Assembly (NCBI RefSeq): GCF_900187605.1
Contig: NZ_FYEA01000004.1
Coordinates: 124,001 to 188,000 of the forward strand
Direction: 5' to 3'
Length of the DNA: 64,000 nucleotides
Source of the DNA: Pseudomonas sp. Irchel 3H7
Lineage (GTDB): Bacteria; Pseudomonadota; Gammaproteobacteria; Pseudomonadales; Pseudomonadaceae
Shown here: positions 44,951 to 53,583 of the stretch, piece by piece
Layout of the letters: each line of letters starts with the position of its first letter
Position numbering within the stretch: the first letter of the stretch is position 1
Notes under the pieces: generated by a model
The model's input: the letters and a program-made list of their open reading frames with translations, nothing else
Database searches by the model: none
What the model was told of the DNA's origin: nothing
Made by a program: the position numbers and the translations under genes

Positions 44951-46150
44951 ATGCCGTTCACCAGCAAACCGCTCTCGGGTCTGAAAGTCATTGAATTGGG
45001 TACATTGATTGCCGGGCCTTTTGCCTCGCGCATTTGCGGCGAGTTCGGTGCCGAAGTGATCAAGATCGAATCGCCCGACGGCGGTGATCCCTTGCGCAAA
45101 TGGCGAAAACTGTACGAAGGCACGTCGCTGTGGTGGTTCGTCCAGGCGCGCAACAAGAAATCACTGACGCTGAACCTCAAACACCCTGAAGGTCTGGCGA
45201 TCCTGAAAAAACTCCTCAGTGAAGCCGACATCCTCATCGAGAACTTCCGCCCCGGCGTACTGGAAAAGCTTGGCCTGAGCTGGGAAACCCTGCACGCCTT
45301 GAACCCGAAACTGGTGATGGTCCGGCTGTCCGGTTTCGGTCAGACCGGGCCGATGAAAGATCAACCGGGCTTCGGCGCGGTCGGCGAGTCCATGGGCGGT
45401 TTGCGTTACATCACCGGTTTCGAGGACCGGCCACCGGTGCGTACCGGGATTTCCATCGGCGATTCGATTGCCGCACTGTGGGGTGTGATCGGCGCACTGA
45501 TGGCGCTGCGTCATCGCGAAGTCAACGGTGGCACCGGTCAGGTTGTCGATGTGGCGTTGTATGAAGCCATTTTTGCGATGATGGAAAGCATGGTGCCGGA
45601 GTTCGACGTGTTCGGCTTTATCCGCGAGCGCACCGGCAACATCATGCCGGGCATTACACCCTCTTCTATTCACACCAGCGCCGACGGCAAGCACGTGCAG
45701 ATCGGCGCCAATGGTGACGCGATCTTCAAACGCTTCATGCTGATCATCGGCCGTGAAGACCTGGCCAACGATCCGACACTGGCGAGCAACGATGGCCGCG
45801 ACAATCGCCGCGACGAGCTGTACGGCGTGATCGATCGCTGGGTCAATTCGCTGCCGCTGCAAAGCGTGCTCGACCTGCTCAATCAGGCCGAGGTGCCGGC
45901 CAGCCGGATCTTCAGCGCCGAGGACATGTTCAACGATCCGCAGTACCTGGCCCGAGAGATGTTCCTGCACGCCAAGCTGCCTGACGGCAAAGACTTCAAG
46001 ATGCCTGGCATTGTGCCGAAACTCTCTGAGACACCGGGCAGTTCAGAATGGGTCGGACCGCAACTGGGTGAACACAATGCGCAGGTACTTCACGACCTTG
46101 GCTACGACGAGAGACAGATCGCCAAGTTGCGCGAAGACGGAGCCATTTAA
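44951..46150 (+). CDS. Class III CoA-transferase (CaiB/BaiF family)
   Basis: A 399-residue CoA transferase. The N-terminal LKVIELGTLIAGPFASRICGEFGAEVIKIE is characteristic (cited here in parts: GTLIAGPFASR and GAEVIKIE), as are LRKWR, NKKSLTLNLK and IENFRPGVLEKLGL. It moves CoA between short-chain or carnitine-type acyl donors and acceptors; the substrate is unknown. AGGA precedes the ATG at 44951. The downstream gene overlaps its end. Confidence 0.88.
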   Translation: MPFTSKPLSGLKVIELGTLIAGPFASRICGEFGAEVIKIESPDGGDPLRKWRKLYEGTSLWWFVQARNKKSLTLNLKHPEGLAILKKLLSEADILIENFRPGVLEKLGLSWETLHALNPKLVMVRLSGFGQTGPMKDQPGFGAVGESMGGLRYITGFEDRPPVRTGISIGDSIAALWGVIGALMALRHREVNGGTGQVVDVALYEAIFAMMESMVPEFDVFGFIRERTGNIMPGITPSSIHTSADGKHVQIGANGDAIFKRFMLIIGREDLANDPTLASNDGRDNRRDELYGVIDRWVNSLPLQSVLDLLNQAEVPASRIFSAEDMFNDPQYLAREMFLHAKLPDGKDFKMPGIVPKLSETPGSSEWVGPQLGEHNAQVLHDLGYDERQIAKLREDGAI

Positions 46151-47057
46151 GCTGAAACACCGGCATACATCGCACACCAACCGCGCCCATCACTGGTGGA
46201 CGTGGCGGCTGTTCGGCCTGTTGTTTTTGCTCATGCTGTCGACTGCCGCGCAGGCGAAACCGACGCTGATCTGGTTGCTGCGTGACCTGCCGCCACTGAC
46301 CATTTTCGAAGGCCCGAAAAAGGGCCAGGGTGTGATCGATCAACTGATGCCGTTGCTGATCGCCGGCATGCCGCAGTACGAACACACGCTGATGCGGGTC
46401 AATCGCGCCCGTGGTTTGCAGATGCTCCATGAAAACCCGTTTGCCTGTGACCCCGCGCTGCTGTGGAACAAAGAGCGCGCACAGTGGGTGGCGTATTCGA
46501 TCCCGGCGATTCGCGCCGTGAGCAACGGCCTGGTGGTGCGCCAGCAAGATCGCTCGGTCCTTGAACCTTATCTGGTGGACGGCGAAGTCGACCTGTCGGC
46601 GTTGCTGGCCGCCACCGACAGAAAAGTCGGCGTGGTCGCTGAGCGCAGTTATGGCGAATTTATCGACAACATTCTGCATCAGGCCCCCAGCGGCGCACTG
46701 ACGCCCCATTACGGTAACGATGCGCTGACCAATCTGCTGTCGATGCAGCGTCTGGGCCGGTTGCAGGTGGTGCTGGGTTACTGGCCGGAAATCCGCTATC
46801 AGGCCAGGCAGGCGCAGATCGCCGAGGATGAGCTGGAGTTTTATCCGATTCGCGGCACGGGAAAATATCTCTCAGGCTACGTGGCGTGTTCCGACACCAC
46901 CCAGGGACGTCAGGCCATCAGCGAGATCAACCAACTGCTGCGCACCCTGCCCCATGACCATCTCAATCAGCTCTATGCCGCCTGGCTGGACACCGACCGA
47001 CGTGAGGATTATCTCGAAGAAGCCCGCACATTTTTCGAGCACCAGGCAGCGCAATAG
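46077..47057 (+). CDS. Periplasmic solute-binding-like protein (TIGR02285-type)
   Basis: About 326 residues from the first plausible ATG. The exported part begins at a hydrophobic signal (RLFGLLFLLMLSTAAQA) and then shows TLIWLLRDLPPLTIFEGP, a family-3 substrate-binding-like fold. The start is uncertain: ATG 46077 overlaps the CoA-transferase gene by 74 bp and leaves a long basic leader before the signal, while CTG at 46152 has GGAG 9 bases upstream and gives a compact signal peptide. A terminator follows. The ligand is unknown. Confidence 0.75.
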   Translation: MRRYFTTLATTRDRSPSCAKTEPFKLKHRHTSHTNRAHHWWTWRLFGLLFLLMLSTAAQAKPTLIWLLRDLPPLTIFEGPKKGQGVIDQLMPLLIAGMPQYEHTLMRVNRARGLQMLHENPFACDPALLWNKERAQWVAYSIPAIRAVSNGLVVRQQDRSVLEPYLVDGEVDLSALLAATDRKVGVVAERSYGEFIDNILHQAPSGALTPHYGNDALTNLLSMQRLGRLQVVLGYWPEIRYQARQAQIAEDELEFYPIRGTGKYLSGYVACSDTTQGRQAISEINQLLRTLPHDHLNQLYAAWLDTDRREDYLEEARTFFEHQAAQ

Positions 47058-47075
47058 GCAAACGCCGGACAAAAG

Positions 47076-47110
47076 AAACCCCGAGAAGTGGGGAGACGAC
47101 TCGGGGTTAA
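47076..47110 (+). terminator. Terminator after the TIGR02285 gene
   Basis: The inverted repeat AACCCCGAG/CTCGGGGTT with a loop of about 15 bases, about 20 bp after the stop. The T run is short, so it may be modest in strength. Confidence 0.65.
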
Positions 47111-47233
47111 ACGTGGCCTACATAAAGACCCGTAGCAGCAAGCGACAAGCACCGGAGCACAATGCTTGATCCTGCTGTTATGGGGTCTGACTGACAGGGA
47201 TGCAGGAAGGTTCCCACAAAAAATATTTCATCT

Positions 47234-47515
47234 TTACAACGCCGCACGTTTGTCCAGTGCTGCGTTGCGCAATGCCGCGATCACACACGGTTCCAGCCGT
47301 CCTTCAGCAATCAGAACGTCGCGGTGCAAACCGTCAACGACATCGGTCAGTTGGCGCTTGTCGCTCAGTTGTGCCTGATTGAATTCGCGTTCCACCACAA
47401 TGGCGCCGCTGCTGTTCTTCAAGGTCACCAGGCATTCGCCATGGGAACCGTTTGGAGACAACGAAACCTGATACGGGCTCAGAGCCTCACCGAGCAATAG
47501 ACTGATACTTTCCAT
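47234..47515 (-). CDS. DUF3509 protein
   Basis: A 93-residue small cytoplasmic protein of the Pseudomonas DUF3509 family, of unknown function. The pattern ISLLLGEALSPYQVSLSP, CLVTLKNSSG and QLTDVVDGLHRDVLIAEG is typical. The ATG at 47515 has GGAG 5-8 bases upstream; a GTG 12 bp earlier is less likely. It is transcribed alone. Confidence 0.85.
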   Translation of the reverse strand: MESISLLLGEALSPYQVSLSPNGSHGECLVTLKNSSGAIVVEREFNQAQLSDKRQLTDVVDGLHRDVLIAEGRLEPCVIAALRNAALDKRAAL

Positions 47516-47681
47516 CTCGATCTCCACTCAATAGTCCGAAAACTGTGTGCCTGGGGCGTGTTCACAATAAATGACCACCGGCCCGAGAAGAAAGTTCTGC
47601 ATACCGACTACCCCGTTTCTGGAGTGTCACCGGTCTGTCAGAGCATGCACGGCGAAGATGACAGAAAAATAACCGTCCCGG

Positions 47682-48089
47682 TCAACCCCGCACGGGTGGC
47701 GAAGCAGCGATCAGGTAACTGTCGAGCAAACCGCGCATCAACACCGCCGACACCGGCGTTTGCAGGCGCCCCAACAGCCGCAAGTGGTGTTCGCACAGCA
47801 AGGGTTCGAGATCGTTCAGCAAGCTCGAGGCCACCGTTCCCAGCAGGATCAGCGCACGCGCCTCATGCTGAACCGCCAGATGATGGATCAGTGCCAGGCC
47901 ATCGCCGCCCTTGAGTTGCGGATCGCAAATGGCGATGTCGACCGCACCGCGATGGTCCAGCGAAGACAACGCCGAAGCCAGCGACGGCGCCGTCAGTACG
48001 TCGTAGATGCCAATGGCATTGAGCATTTGATGCAATGCCATCAGCTGGAACGGATTGGGTTCAAGTATCAGGACTTTAAGCGAGCGCAT
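47682..48089 (-). CDS. Single-domain receiver, Roc/Sad-like
   Basis: A 135-residue stand-alone response-regulator receiver. The phospho-acceptor D56 is present (IAICDPQLKGGDG). The usual acidic pair after the first strand is degenerate (LEPNPFQ), and the conserved Lys is replaced (GRLQTP). The end (LRLLGRLQTPVSAVLMRGLL) resembles the receiver-to-EAL joint of RocR-type regulators, but no EAL domain follows. The ATG at 48089 has AGAGGT upstream. It stands 117 bp after the truncated sensor gene. Confidence 0.75.
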   Translation of the reverse strand: MRSLKVLILEPNPFQLMALHQMLNAIGIYDVLTAPSLASALSSLDHRGAVDIAICDPQLKGGDGLALIHHLAVQHEARALILLGTVASSLLNDLEPLLCEHHLRLLGRLQTPVSAVLMRGLLDSYLIAASPPVRG

Positions 48090-48205
48090 AAGCGACCTCT
48101 GGAGCGACAATCGCGGACTCTCACCGCACTTGTTGTCACTCTAGGGCAGCCGTCCTAAGCCTCCCATCGGAAAAGTAGTCGCGTCTTATAGGACATTTCC
48201 CATCT

Positions 48206-49579
48206 TCATTGCAGACATCGACACCCGCTCTCTGTACGGCGCTGAGTGATGTCTGTCCAACCGCCCAAAAGCCCCCGCAGTTTGCCGTCGGCGCTGTAAA
48301 ACGGCACCGTCCACTGATAGACCTCACGGGGGCCACTCTTGAACTGCAATCGCCGTTTGCTGAAACGCGATTTGCGCGTGCGCAACTGCACCATGAATTC
48401 ATCGTGCAACATCAGCGCCGTCGCTTCGGGCAGCGCGTTGACCTCGATCAGCAAGCGCCCCAGCACCTGATCCAGTCGAACCGACAGGGCCTCCTCATAG
48501 CTACGATTGCACATGATCAGTCGCCCTTGAAGATCACGGACAAACACCGGATCCGGCATGGAGTCGATCAACGCATGCTGAAATGCCAGTTGATCGCCGA
48601 GATCCTTTTCCGCCGCGCGCCGCAGTTTGATCACGGCGGCCAGACGCCGATTCCATATCAGCGACAGCAGGCCGAACACGCCAAGCCCGACCATGCCCCA
48701 GCAACCCCATTCAAGCATTTGCTGCCAGACTGAAGGCACGGGCGCCGGTGCAATACCTTCCAGCCATTTCAGGCGGATCGCCCGCAGTTCGGCTGCGGGA
48801 AACGCTTCAAGGGCCTTGTTGAGAATACTCAGAAGCACTGGCATGCCTTTGCGTACGGCCAGGTTATCCGCTTCCCATTTGCCTTCGACCAGACCACCGA
48901 CCTTGAGCAAACCCAGCGGGTAAAGCTGTGCGCCGATTTCGTTTTCGATAGTGGCGTAGGCATCGCCACTTTCGACCAGTGCCCGTGCTTCGGCGTAGGT
49001 CTTGACCGAGCGAATCTCGATCGAAGGAAAGTCACGCCTGATCATGTCCTCCAGCGCATGCCGGGCCGGCAGCACCAGCACCCGTTTACTCAACTGCTCG
49101 AAAGCATCCAGCCGAGGTGCGTCGGCGCGGCCGACAAACACCCAGCCCGCGCCACCGAACGCGTGGCTGTAATCGAGGAATGCCTTGCGCTCCTCGCTCA
49201 TGGCCAAGGTTGTACTGATATCGGCCGCTGCGCTCTCCAGGCGCTCGAGCATGTGATCCGTTGAGAACGACTCCTGATGCTCAAACTGCAGCCCGGTCAT
49301 CGCCGTTATGCGCTTGAGCACGTCGTTGTTCAAGCCGCTCCACTGCCCGTGCTCATCCTGAAACAGATACAACGGATACTGCACCGACGTCACCGTCACC
49401 TTGGGGTTGTCGCGAATCCATTGACGCTCGTGTGGAGCCAGTTCGATGGGCTGGACTCTGGACGTCACGGCATCAGCGTGCAGCGCCAATTGCGCCGCCA
49501 TGCTGCAGCGCATCAACGCCAACAATCCGAACAAAAACAATACACCCAGTGCCGGTTTCAAACCTCTATAAAACAGCAT
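48206..49579 (-). CDS. BvgS-like sensor lacking its kinase (VFT + TM + PAS)
   Basis: 457 residues: an N-terminal signal or anchor, a Venus-flytrap solute-binding domain (about 45-270; HERQWIRDNPKVTVTSV), one transmembrane helix (about 290-310) and a PAS domain (about 330-445; MPDPVFVRDLQGRL, ending GGWTDITQRR). In BvgS/EvgS/RocS proteins a histidine-kinase core should follow; here only nine unrelated residues precede a stop. The start at 49579 has AAGGAAG upstream. It is either a truncated remnant or a natural kinase-less sensor. Confidence 0.8.
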   Translation of the reverse strand: MLFYRGLKPALGVLFLFGLLALMRCSMAAQLALHADAVTSRVQPIELAPHERQWIRDNPKVTVTSVQYPLYLFQDEHGQWSGLNNDVLKRITAMTGLQFEHQESFSTDHMLERLESAAADISTTLAMSEERKAFLDYSHAFGGAGWVFVGRADAPRLDAFEQLSKRVLVLPARHALEDMIRRDFPSIEIRSVKTYAEARALVESGDAYATIENEIGAQLYPLGLLKVGGLVEGKWEADNLAVRKGMPVLLSILNKALEAFPAAELRAIRLKWLEGIAPAPVPSVWQQMLEWGCWGMVGLGVFGLLSLIWNRRLAAVIKLRRAAEKDLGDQLAFQHALIDSMPDPVFVRDLQGRLIMCNRSYEEALSVRLDQVLGRLLIEVNALPEATALMLHDEFMVQLRTRKSRFSKRRLQFKSGPREVYQWTVPFYSADGKLRGLLGGWTDITQRRTESGCRCLQ

Positions 49580-49649
49580 TGCCACTTCCTTCGTGATCGA
49601 CTCACCCGTCCTTCATGGGTGAAAACCCGAGCAGTGTGGCAGCAGAAAC

Positions 49650-49678
49650 AAAAAAGCCCGTCAGGAGACGGGCTTCAA
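49650..49678 (-). terminator. Terminator after thrC
   Basis: The stem AAAAAAGCCCGTC/GACGGGCTTCAAAA, 22 bp after the thrC stop on the minus strand, where it reads into a T run. Confidence 0.85.
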
Positions 49679-49699
49679 AATGTGACAGCTTTCAATGGC

Positions 49700-51109
49700 T
49701 CAAAGCGGCTTGCCGCGGTTGCCATGCTGGCTGACAAAGGCTTGCACGGCTTTCAGCTCGTTTGGCAAAACGGTGCAGCGCTCGTTTCGCTCAAACAAAT
49801 CAGAAAGATGTGCAGGTAGCTCGAGCGCTTTTCCTACACCGGCTTTCTCCACCGCATCCGGGAATTTTACCGGGTGCGCGGTACCGAGGATGACCATTGG
49901 AATGTCCAGGCTGCGACGACATTCGCGCGCAGCTTTGACGCCGATGGCGGTGTGCGGATCCAGCACTTCGCCGGTCTGCTCGTAGACTTCGGCGATGGTC
50001 TCGCAAGTCTGCGCATCGTCTACGGCCAGCGAGTCGAACAGTTTGCGCGCTTCAGTCCAGCGCTCTTGCTCGACGCTGAAACCGCCGCCCTGCTTGAACG
50101 AATCCATCAGACCGGCGATTGCTGCGCCGTTGCGACCGTGCAGGTCGAACAGCAGGCGTTCGAAGTTCGACGAAACCATGATGTCCATCGACGGCGACAG
50201 CGTGGCGTGCAGGGTGTCCTTGACGTACTGATTGCCGCTCATGAAGCGGTGCAGAATGTCGTTGCGATTGGTGGCGACGATCAACTGGTTGATCGGCAGG
50301 CCCATGTTGCGTGCCAGGTAACCGGCGAAGATATCGCCGAAGTTGCCGGTCGGCACCGAGAACGACACCGAACGCGCCGGACCGCCCAACTGCAGGGCGG
50401 CGTGGAAGTAGTAGACGATCTGGGCCATGATCCGCGCCCAGTTGATCGAGTTCACCGCCACCAGACGCGTGCCTTTGAGGAAGCTCTGGTCGGCGAAGCT
50501 CGCCTTGACCATTTCCTGGCAGTCATCGAAGTTGCCTTCGATGGCGATGTTGTGGATGTTCTCGCCGAAGATCGTGGTCATCTGACGACGCTGCACTTCG
50601 GACACGCGGTTGTGCGGGTGCAGGATGAAGATGTCGACGTTTTCGCAGTGCTTGCAGCCTTCGATGGCGGCCGAACCGGTATCACCGGAGGTGGCGCCAA
50701 CGATGACGACGCGCTCGCCGCGTTTTTCCAGCACGTAGTCGAGCAAGCGACCGAGCAGTTGCAGAGCGAAGTCCTTGAACGCCAGGGTTGGGCCATGGAA
50801 CAGCTCCAGCACCCATTCATTGCCATTCAGCTGACGCAGCGGCGCCACGGCGTTGTGCGAGAACACGCCGTAGGTTTCTTCGAGAATCTTTTTGAAATCG
50901 GCGTCCGGAATGCTGCCGGTGACGAACGGGCGCATGACCCGGAAGGCCAGTTCGTGATACGGCAGGCCGGTCCAGGAAGCGATCTCTTCCTGGGTGAAAC
51001 GTGGCAGGTTTTCCGGAACGTACAGACCGCCATCGGTGGCGAGACCGGCCAGCAGGACGTCTTCGAAATTCAGGGCCGGTGCCTGGCCGCGGGTACTGAT
51101 GTAACGCAT
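49700..51109 (-). CDS. thrC: Threonine synthase
   Basis: A 469-residue PLP enzyme that converts O-phosphohomoserine to threonine. The PLP Lys is in LAFKDFALQLLG, with ATSGDTGSAAI and the SFSVPTGNFGDIFAGY phosphate region. The start at 51109 (MRYISTRGQAPALNF) is the normal one; four codons precede it. It follows hom after a hairpin gap. Confidence 0.96.
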   Translation of the reverse strand: MRYISTRGQAPALNFEDVLLAGLATDGGLYVPENLPRFTQEEIASWTGLPYHELAFRVMRPFVTGSIPDADFKKILEETYGVFSHNAVAPLRQLNGNEWVLELFHGPTLAFKDFALQLLGRLLDYVLEKRGERVVIVGATSGDTGSAAIEGCKHCENVDIFILHPHNRVSEVQRRQMTTIFGENIHNIAIEGNFDDCQEMVKASFADQSFLKGTRLVAVNSINWARIMAQIVYYFHAALQLGGPARSVSFSVPTGNFGDIFAGYLARNMGLPINQLIVATNRNDILHRFMSGNQYVKDTLHATLSPSMDIMVSSNFERLLFDLHGRNGAAIAGLMDSFKQGGGFSVEQERWTEARKLFDSLAVDDAQTCETIAEVYEQTGEVLDPHTAIGVKAARECRRSLDIPMVILGTAHPVKFPDAVEKAGVGKALELPAHLSDLFERNERCTVLPNELKAVQAFVSQHGNRGKPL

Positions 51110-51140
51110 GACTGACTCCAATGGAGAGTGTTCACAACAA

Positions 51141-51160
51141 CGGCCCCGTTCACGGGGCCG
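51141..51160 (-). terminator. Hairpin between hom and thrC
   Basis: A CGGCCCCG/CGGGGCCG stem with a 4-base loop in the 66-bp gap. It has no T run, so it is more likely a processing or attenuation hairpin than a full terminator. Confidence 0.5.
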
Positions 51161-51175
51161 GTGCAGGACAACAAC

Positions 51176-52480
51176 TTAGTTCAGGTGCTCGACGCGGATC
51201 CGCACAACCGGACCGTTGACGCCGGCCAGCGCTTCGAGGGCGGCGATGGCGTCGTTGATGCGCTGCTCGACCACACGGTGGGTCAGCAGGATCATCGGTA
51301 CCAGACCGTCGTGTTCCTCGACTTCCTTCTGCATGATCGACTCGATGTTGATGCCGCGCTCCGAGAGGATGCTCGCCACCTGAGCGAGAACGCCCGGATG
51401 GTCCTTGGCCTGAATGCGCAGGTAGTAAGCGCTTTCGCAGGCTTCGATCGGCAGGATCGGATGGGCCGACAGCGAATCCGGCTGGAAGGCCAGGTGCGGT
51501 ACACGGTTTTCCGGGTCGGAGGTCATGGCGCGAACCACATCGACCAGGTCGGCGATCACCGACGAAGCGGTTGGCTCCATGCCGGCGCCAGCACCGTAGA
51601 ACAGCGTCGAACCGGCGGCGTCACCGTTTACCATCACCGCGTTCATCACGCCGTTGACGTTGGCGATCAGACGATCGGCCGGGATCAGCGTCGGGTGTAC
51701 GCGCAACTCGATACCGGCGGCGGTGCTGCGCGCCACACCGAGGTGCTTGATCCGATAGCCCAGCGCTTCGGCGTAATTCACGTCAGCGGTGGTCAACTTG
51801 GTGATGCCTTCGGTGTAAGCCTTGTCGAACTGCAGCGGAATGCCGAACGCGATGGAGGCCAGGATCGTCAGCTTGTGCGCGGCGTCGATGCCCTCAACGT
51901 CGAAAGTCGGATCGGCTTCGGCGTAACCCAGTGCCTGAGCTTCGGCCAACACGTCTTCGAAGGTACGGCCCTTCTCGCGCATTTCGGTGAGGATGAAGTT
52001 ACCGGTGCCGTTGATGATCCCGGCGACCCAGTTGATGCGGTTGGCGGACAGGCCTTCACGGATCGCCTTGATCACCGGAATGCCACCGGCCACGGCCGCT
52101 TCGAACGCCACGATCACGCCTTTCTCGCGTGCCTTGGCGAAAATTTCATTACCGTGAACGGCAATCAGAGCCTTGTTCGCGGTGACCACATGCTTGCCAT
52201 TCTCGATGGCCTTGAGTACCAGCTCGCGGGCAACGGTGTAGCCGCCCATCAGCTCTATGACGATGTCGATCTCAGGGTTCGTGGCCACTTCGAAGACATC
52301 GTTGGTAATCGCAATACCGGTCGTCTGGAACTGAGGCTTTGGCGTGCGCATGGCAATTTGTGCCACTTCGATTCCACGCCCGGCACGACGAGCGATTTCC
52401 TCGGCGTTGCGCTGAAGTACGTTGAAGGTACCGCCACCGACGGTCCCTAACCCACAGATGCCTACTTTGACCGGATTCAC
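51176..52480 (-). CDS. hom: Homoserine dehydrogenase
   Basis: A 434-residue enzyme that reduces aspartate semialdehyde to homoserine for Thr and Met. The NAD(P) fingerprint VGICGLGTVGGGT opens the protein; the catalytic segment ADPTFDVEGIDAAHK (Asp and Lys) lies in the middle, and an ACT regulatory domain (about 350-430; YYLRIQAKDHPGVLAQVA) closes it, so threonine feedback is expected. It starts with GTG, with GGGGAG upstream. Gene order dsbC-hom-thrC is conserved in pseudomonads. Confidence 0.96.
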   Translation of the reverse strand: MNPVKVGICGLGTVGGGTFNVLQRNAEEIARRAGRGIEVAQIAMRTPKPQFQTTGIAITNDVFEVATNPEIDIVIELMGGYTVARELVLKAIENGKHVVTANKALIAVHGNEIFAKAREKGVIVAFEAAVAGGIPVIKAIREGLSANRINWVAGIINGTGNFILTEMREKGRTFEDVLAEAQALGYAEADPTFDVEGIDAAHKLTILASIAFGIPLQFDKAYTEGITKLTTADVNYAEALGYRIKHLGVARSTAAGIELRVHPTLIPADRLIANVNGVMNAVMVNGDAAGSTLFYGAGAGMEPTASSVIADLVDVVRAMTSDPENRVPHLAFQPDSLSAHPILPIEACESAYYLRIQAKDHPGVLAQVASILSERGINIESIMQKEVEEHDGLVPMILLTHRVVEQRINDAIAALEALAGVNGPVVRIRVEHLN

Positions 52481-52498
52481 TGTGAACTCCCCATAAAA

Positions 52499-52597
52499 CG
52501 GCCGACGCGGGGTCGGCCGGAAAACAACCGCGTGCTCGCGGCTCTCTATTAATGGCCCGGCGATGCTGCTGCCGGACCATGATCGTCACGGCTGACC
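52499..52597 (-). other. Two hairpins in the dsbC-hom gap
   Basis: Stems CGGCCGACgc/GTCGGCCG (52499-52519) and CGTCACGG/CCGTGACG (52577-52596). Neither has a clear T run. They might modulate read-through from dsbC into hom. Confidence 0.5.
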
Positions 52598-52610
52598 GTG
52601 ACGATACGAA

Positions 52611-53342
52611 TTACTTCGCGCCCAGCGCCAGTTTGGCGACTTGTGGCGCAGGCTGGTAGCCCGGAATCACTTGTCCGTCAGCCAAAACGATGGCCGGTGT
52701 GCCGTTCACGCCGATCGACTGACCGAGGGCGAACTGTTTGGAAACCGGGTTATCGCACTTGGCGGCCTTGATTTCCTTGCCATCGACCATTTTGTCCATC
52801 GCGGCTTTCTTGTCTTTCGAGCACCACACGGCTTGCAGCTGCTCATCGCCCGGCGAGTTCAGACCCTGGCGCGGGAACGCGACGTAGCGCACTTCAATGC
52901 CGCGCTTGTTCAGCTCAGGCACTTCGGCGTGCAGTTTGTGGCAGTACGGGCAGGTGGTGTCGGTGAACACGGTGATGTGCGATTTGGTTTCGCCCACGGC
53001 CGGATAAACCACGGTTTCGGCCACTGGGATGGCATTGATCAGTTTGGAGATGCCCAGGCGTTCGGTCTTCTCGGTCAGGTTGACCGGTTTGCCGTCCTTG
53101 AGCTGGAACAGGTAACCCTGAACGATGTACTGGCCGTCGGCGCTGGCGTAGAGCACGCGGCTGCCCTTGAGCTTGACTTCGTACATGCCCGGCAACGGGC
53201 TGGCGCTGATGCTTTCTACCGGAACCTCGAGTTCGAGTTTTTCCAGGCTTTGACGAATGGCTTTGTCGGCCGCGTCATCGGCGACGGCAAAGGTGCTGAC
53301 CAACGCAATGGCTGCGGCGGCGAAAATCTGGGTCAGACGCAT
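52611..53342 (-). CDS. dsbC: Thiol:disulfide interchange protein DsbC
   Basis: A 243-residue periplasmic disulfide isomerase. The signal peptide ends at AVADDAAD; an N-terminal dimerisation domain (about 25-85) and a thioredoxin fold with the CPYC active site (FTDTTCPYCHKLH) follow. A second Cys pair is in VWCSKDK and AAKCDNPV. The cis-Pro is in NGTPAIVL. It works with DsbD to shuffle wrong disulfides. AGGAG precedes the ATG at 53342. Confidence 0.95.
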   Translation of the reverse strand: MRLTQIFAAAAIALVSTFAVADDAADKAIRQSLEKLELEVPVESISASPLPGMYEVKLKGSRVLYASADGQYIVQGYLFQLKDGKPVNLTEKTERLGISKLINAIPVAETVVYPAVGETKSHITVFTDTTCPYCHKLHAEVPELNKRGIEVRYVAFPRQGLNSPGDEQLQAVWCSKDKKAAMDKMVDGKEIKAAKCDNPVSKQFALGQSIGVNGTPAIVLADGQVIPGYQPAPQVAKLALGAK

Positions 53343-53490
53343 GAGAACTCCTGAAGGCGGACAAATGGAACGATCAGAACGCCCGTGCCGGAACACCGGG
53401 TCATAACCGTCCATCGTGCAAACCGGCAAAGCCTAACACATAAGGCCACGGTGGCCGAATGCACCTGTCGCCATAGATCACACCGCTTTA

Positions 53491-53568
53491 TGTAGGAGCT
53501 GCCGAAGGCTGCGATCTTTTGATTTTGTTTTTAAGATCAAAAGATCGCAGCCTTCGGCAGCTCCTACA
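53491..53568. repeat. Inside-out palindromic repeat, GTAGGAGCTGCCGAAGG family
   Basis: tgtaggagctgccgaaggct at the left and its complement at the right, with gatcttttgatt/aagatcaaaagatc meeting in the centre. The relative arm order is the reverse of the copies at 2.2 and 34.7 kb. Confidence 0.85.
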
Positions 53569-53583
53569 GGGGAAGGTATGGAG

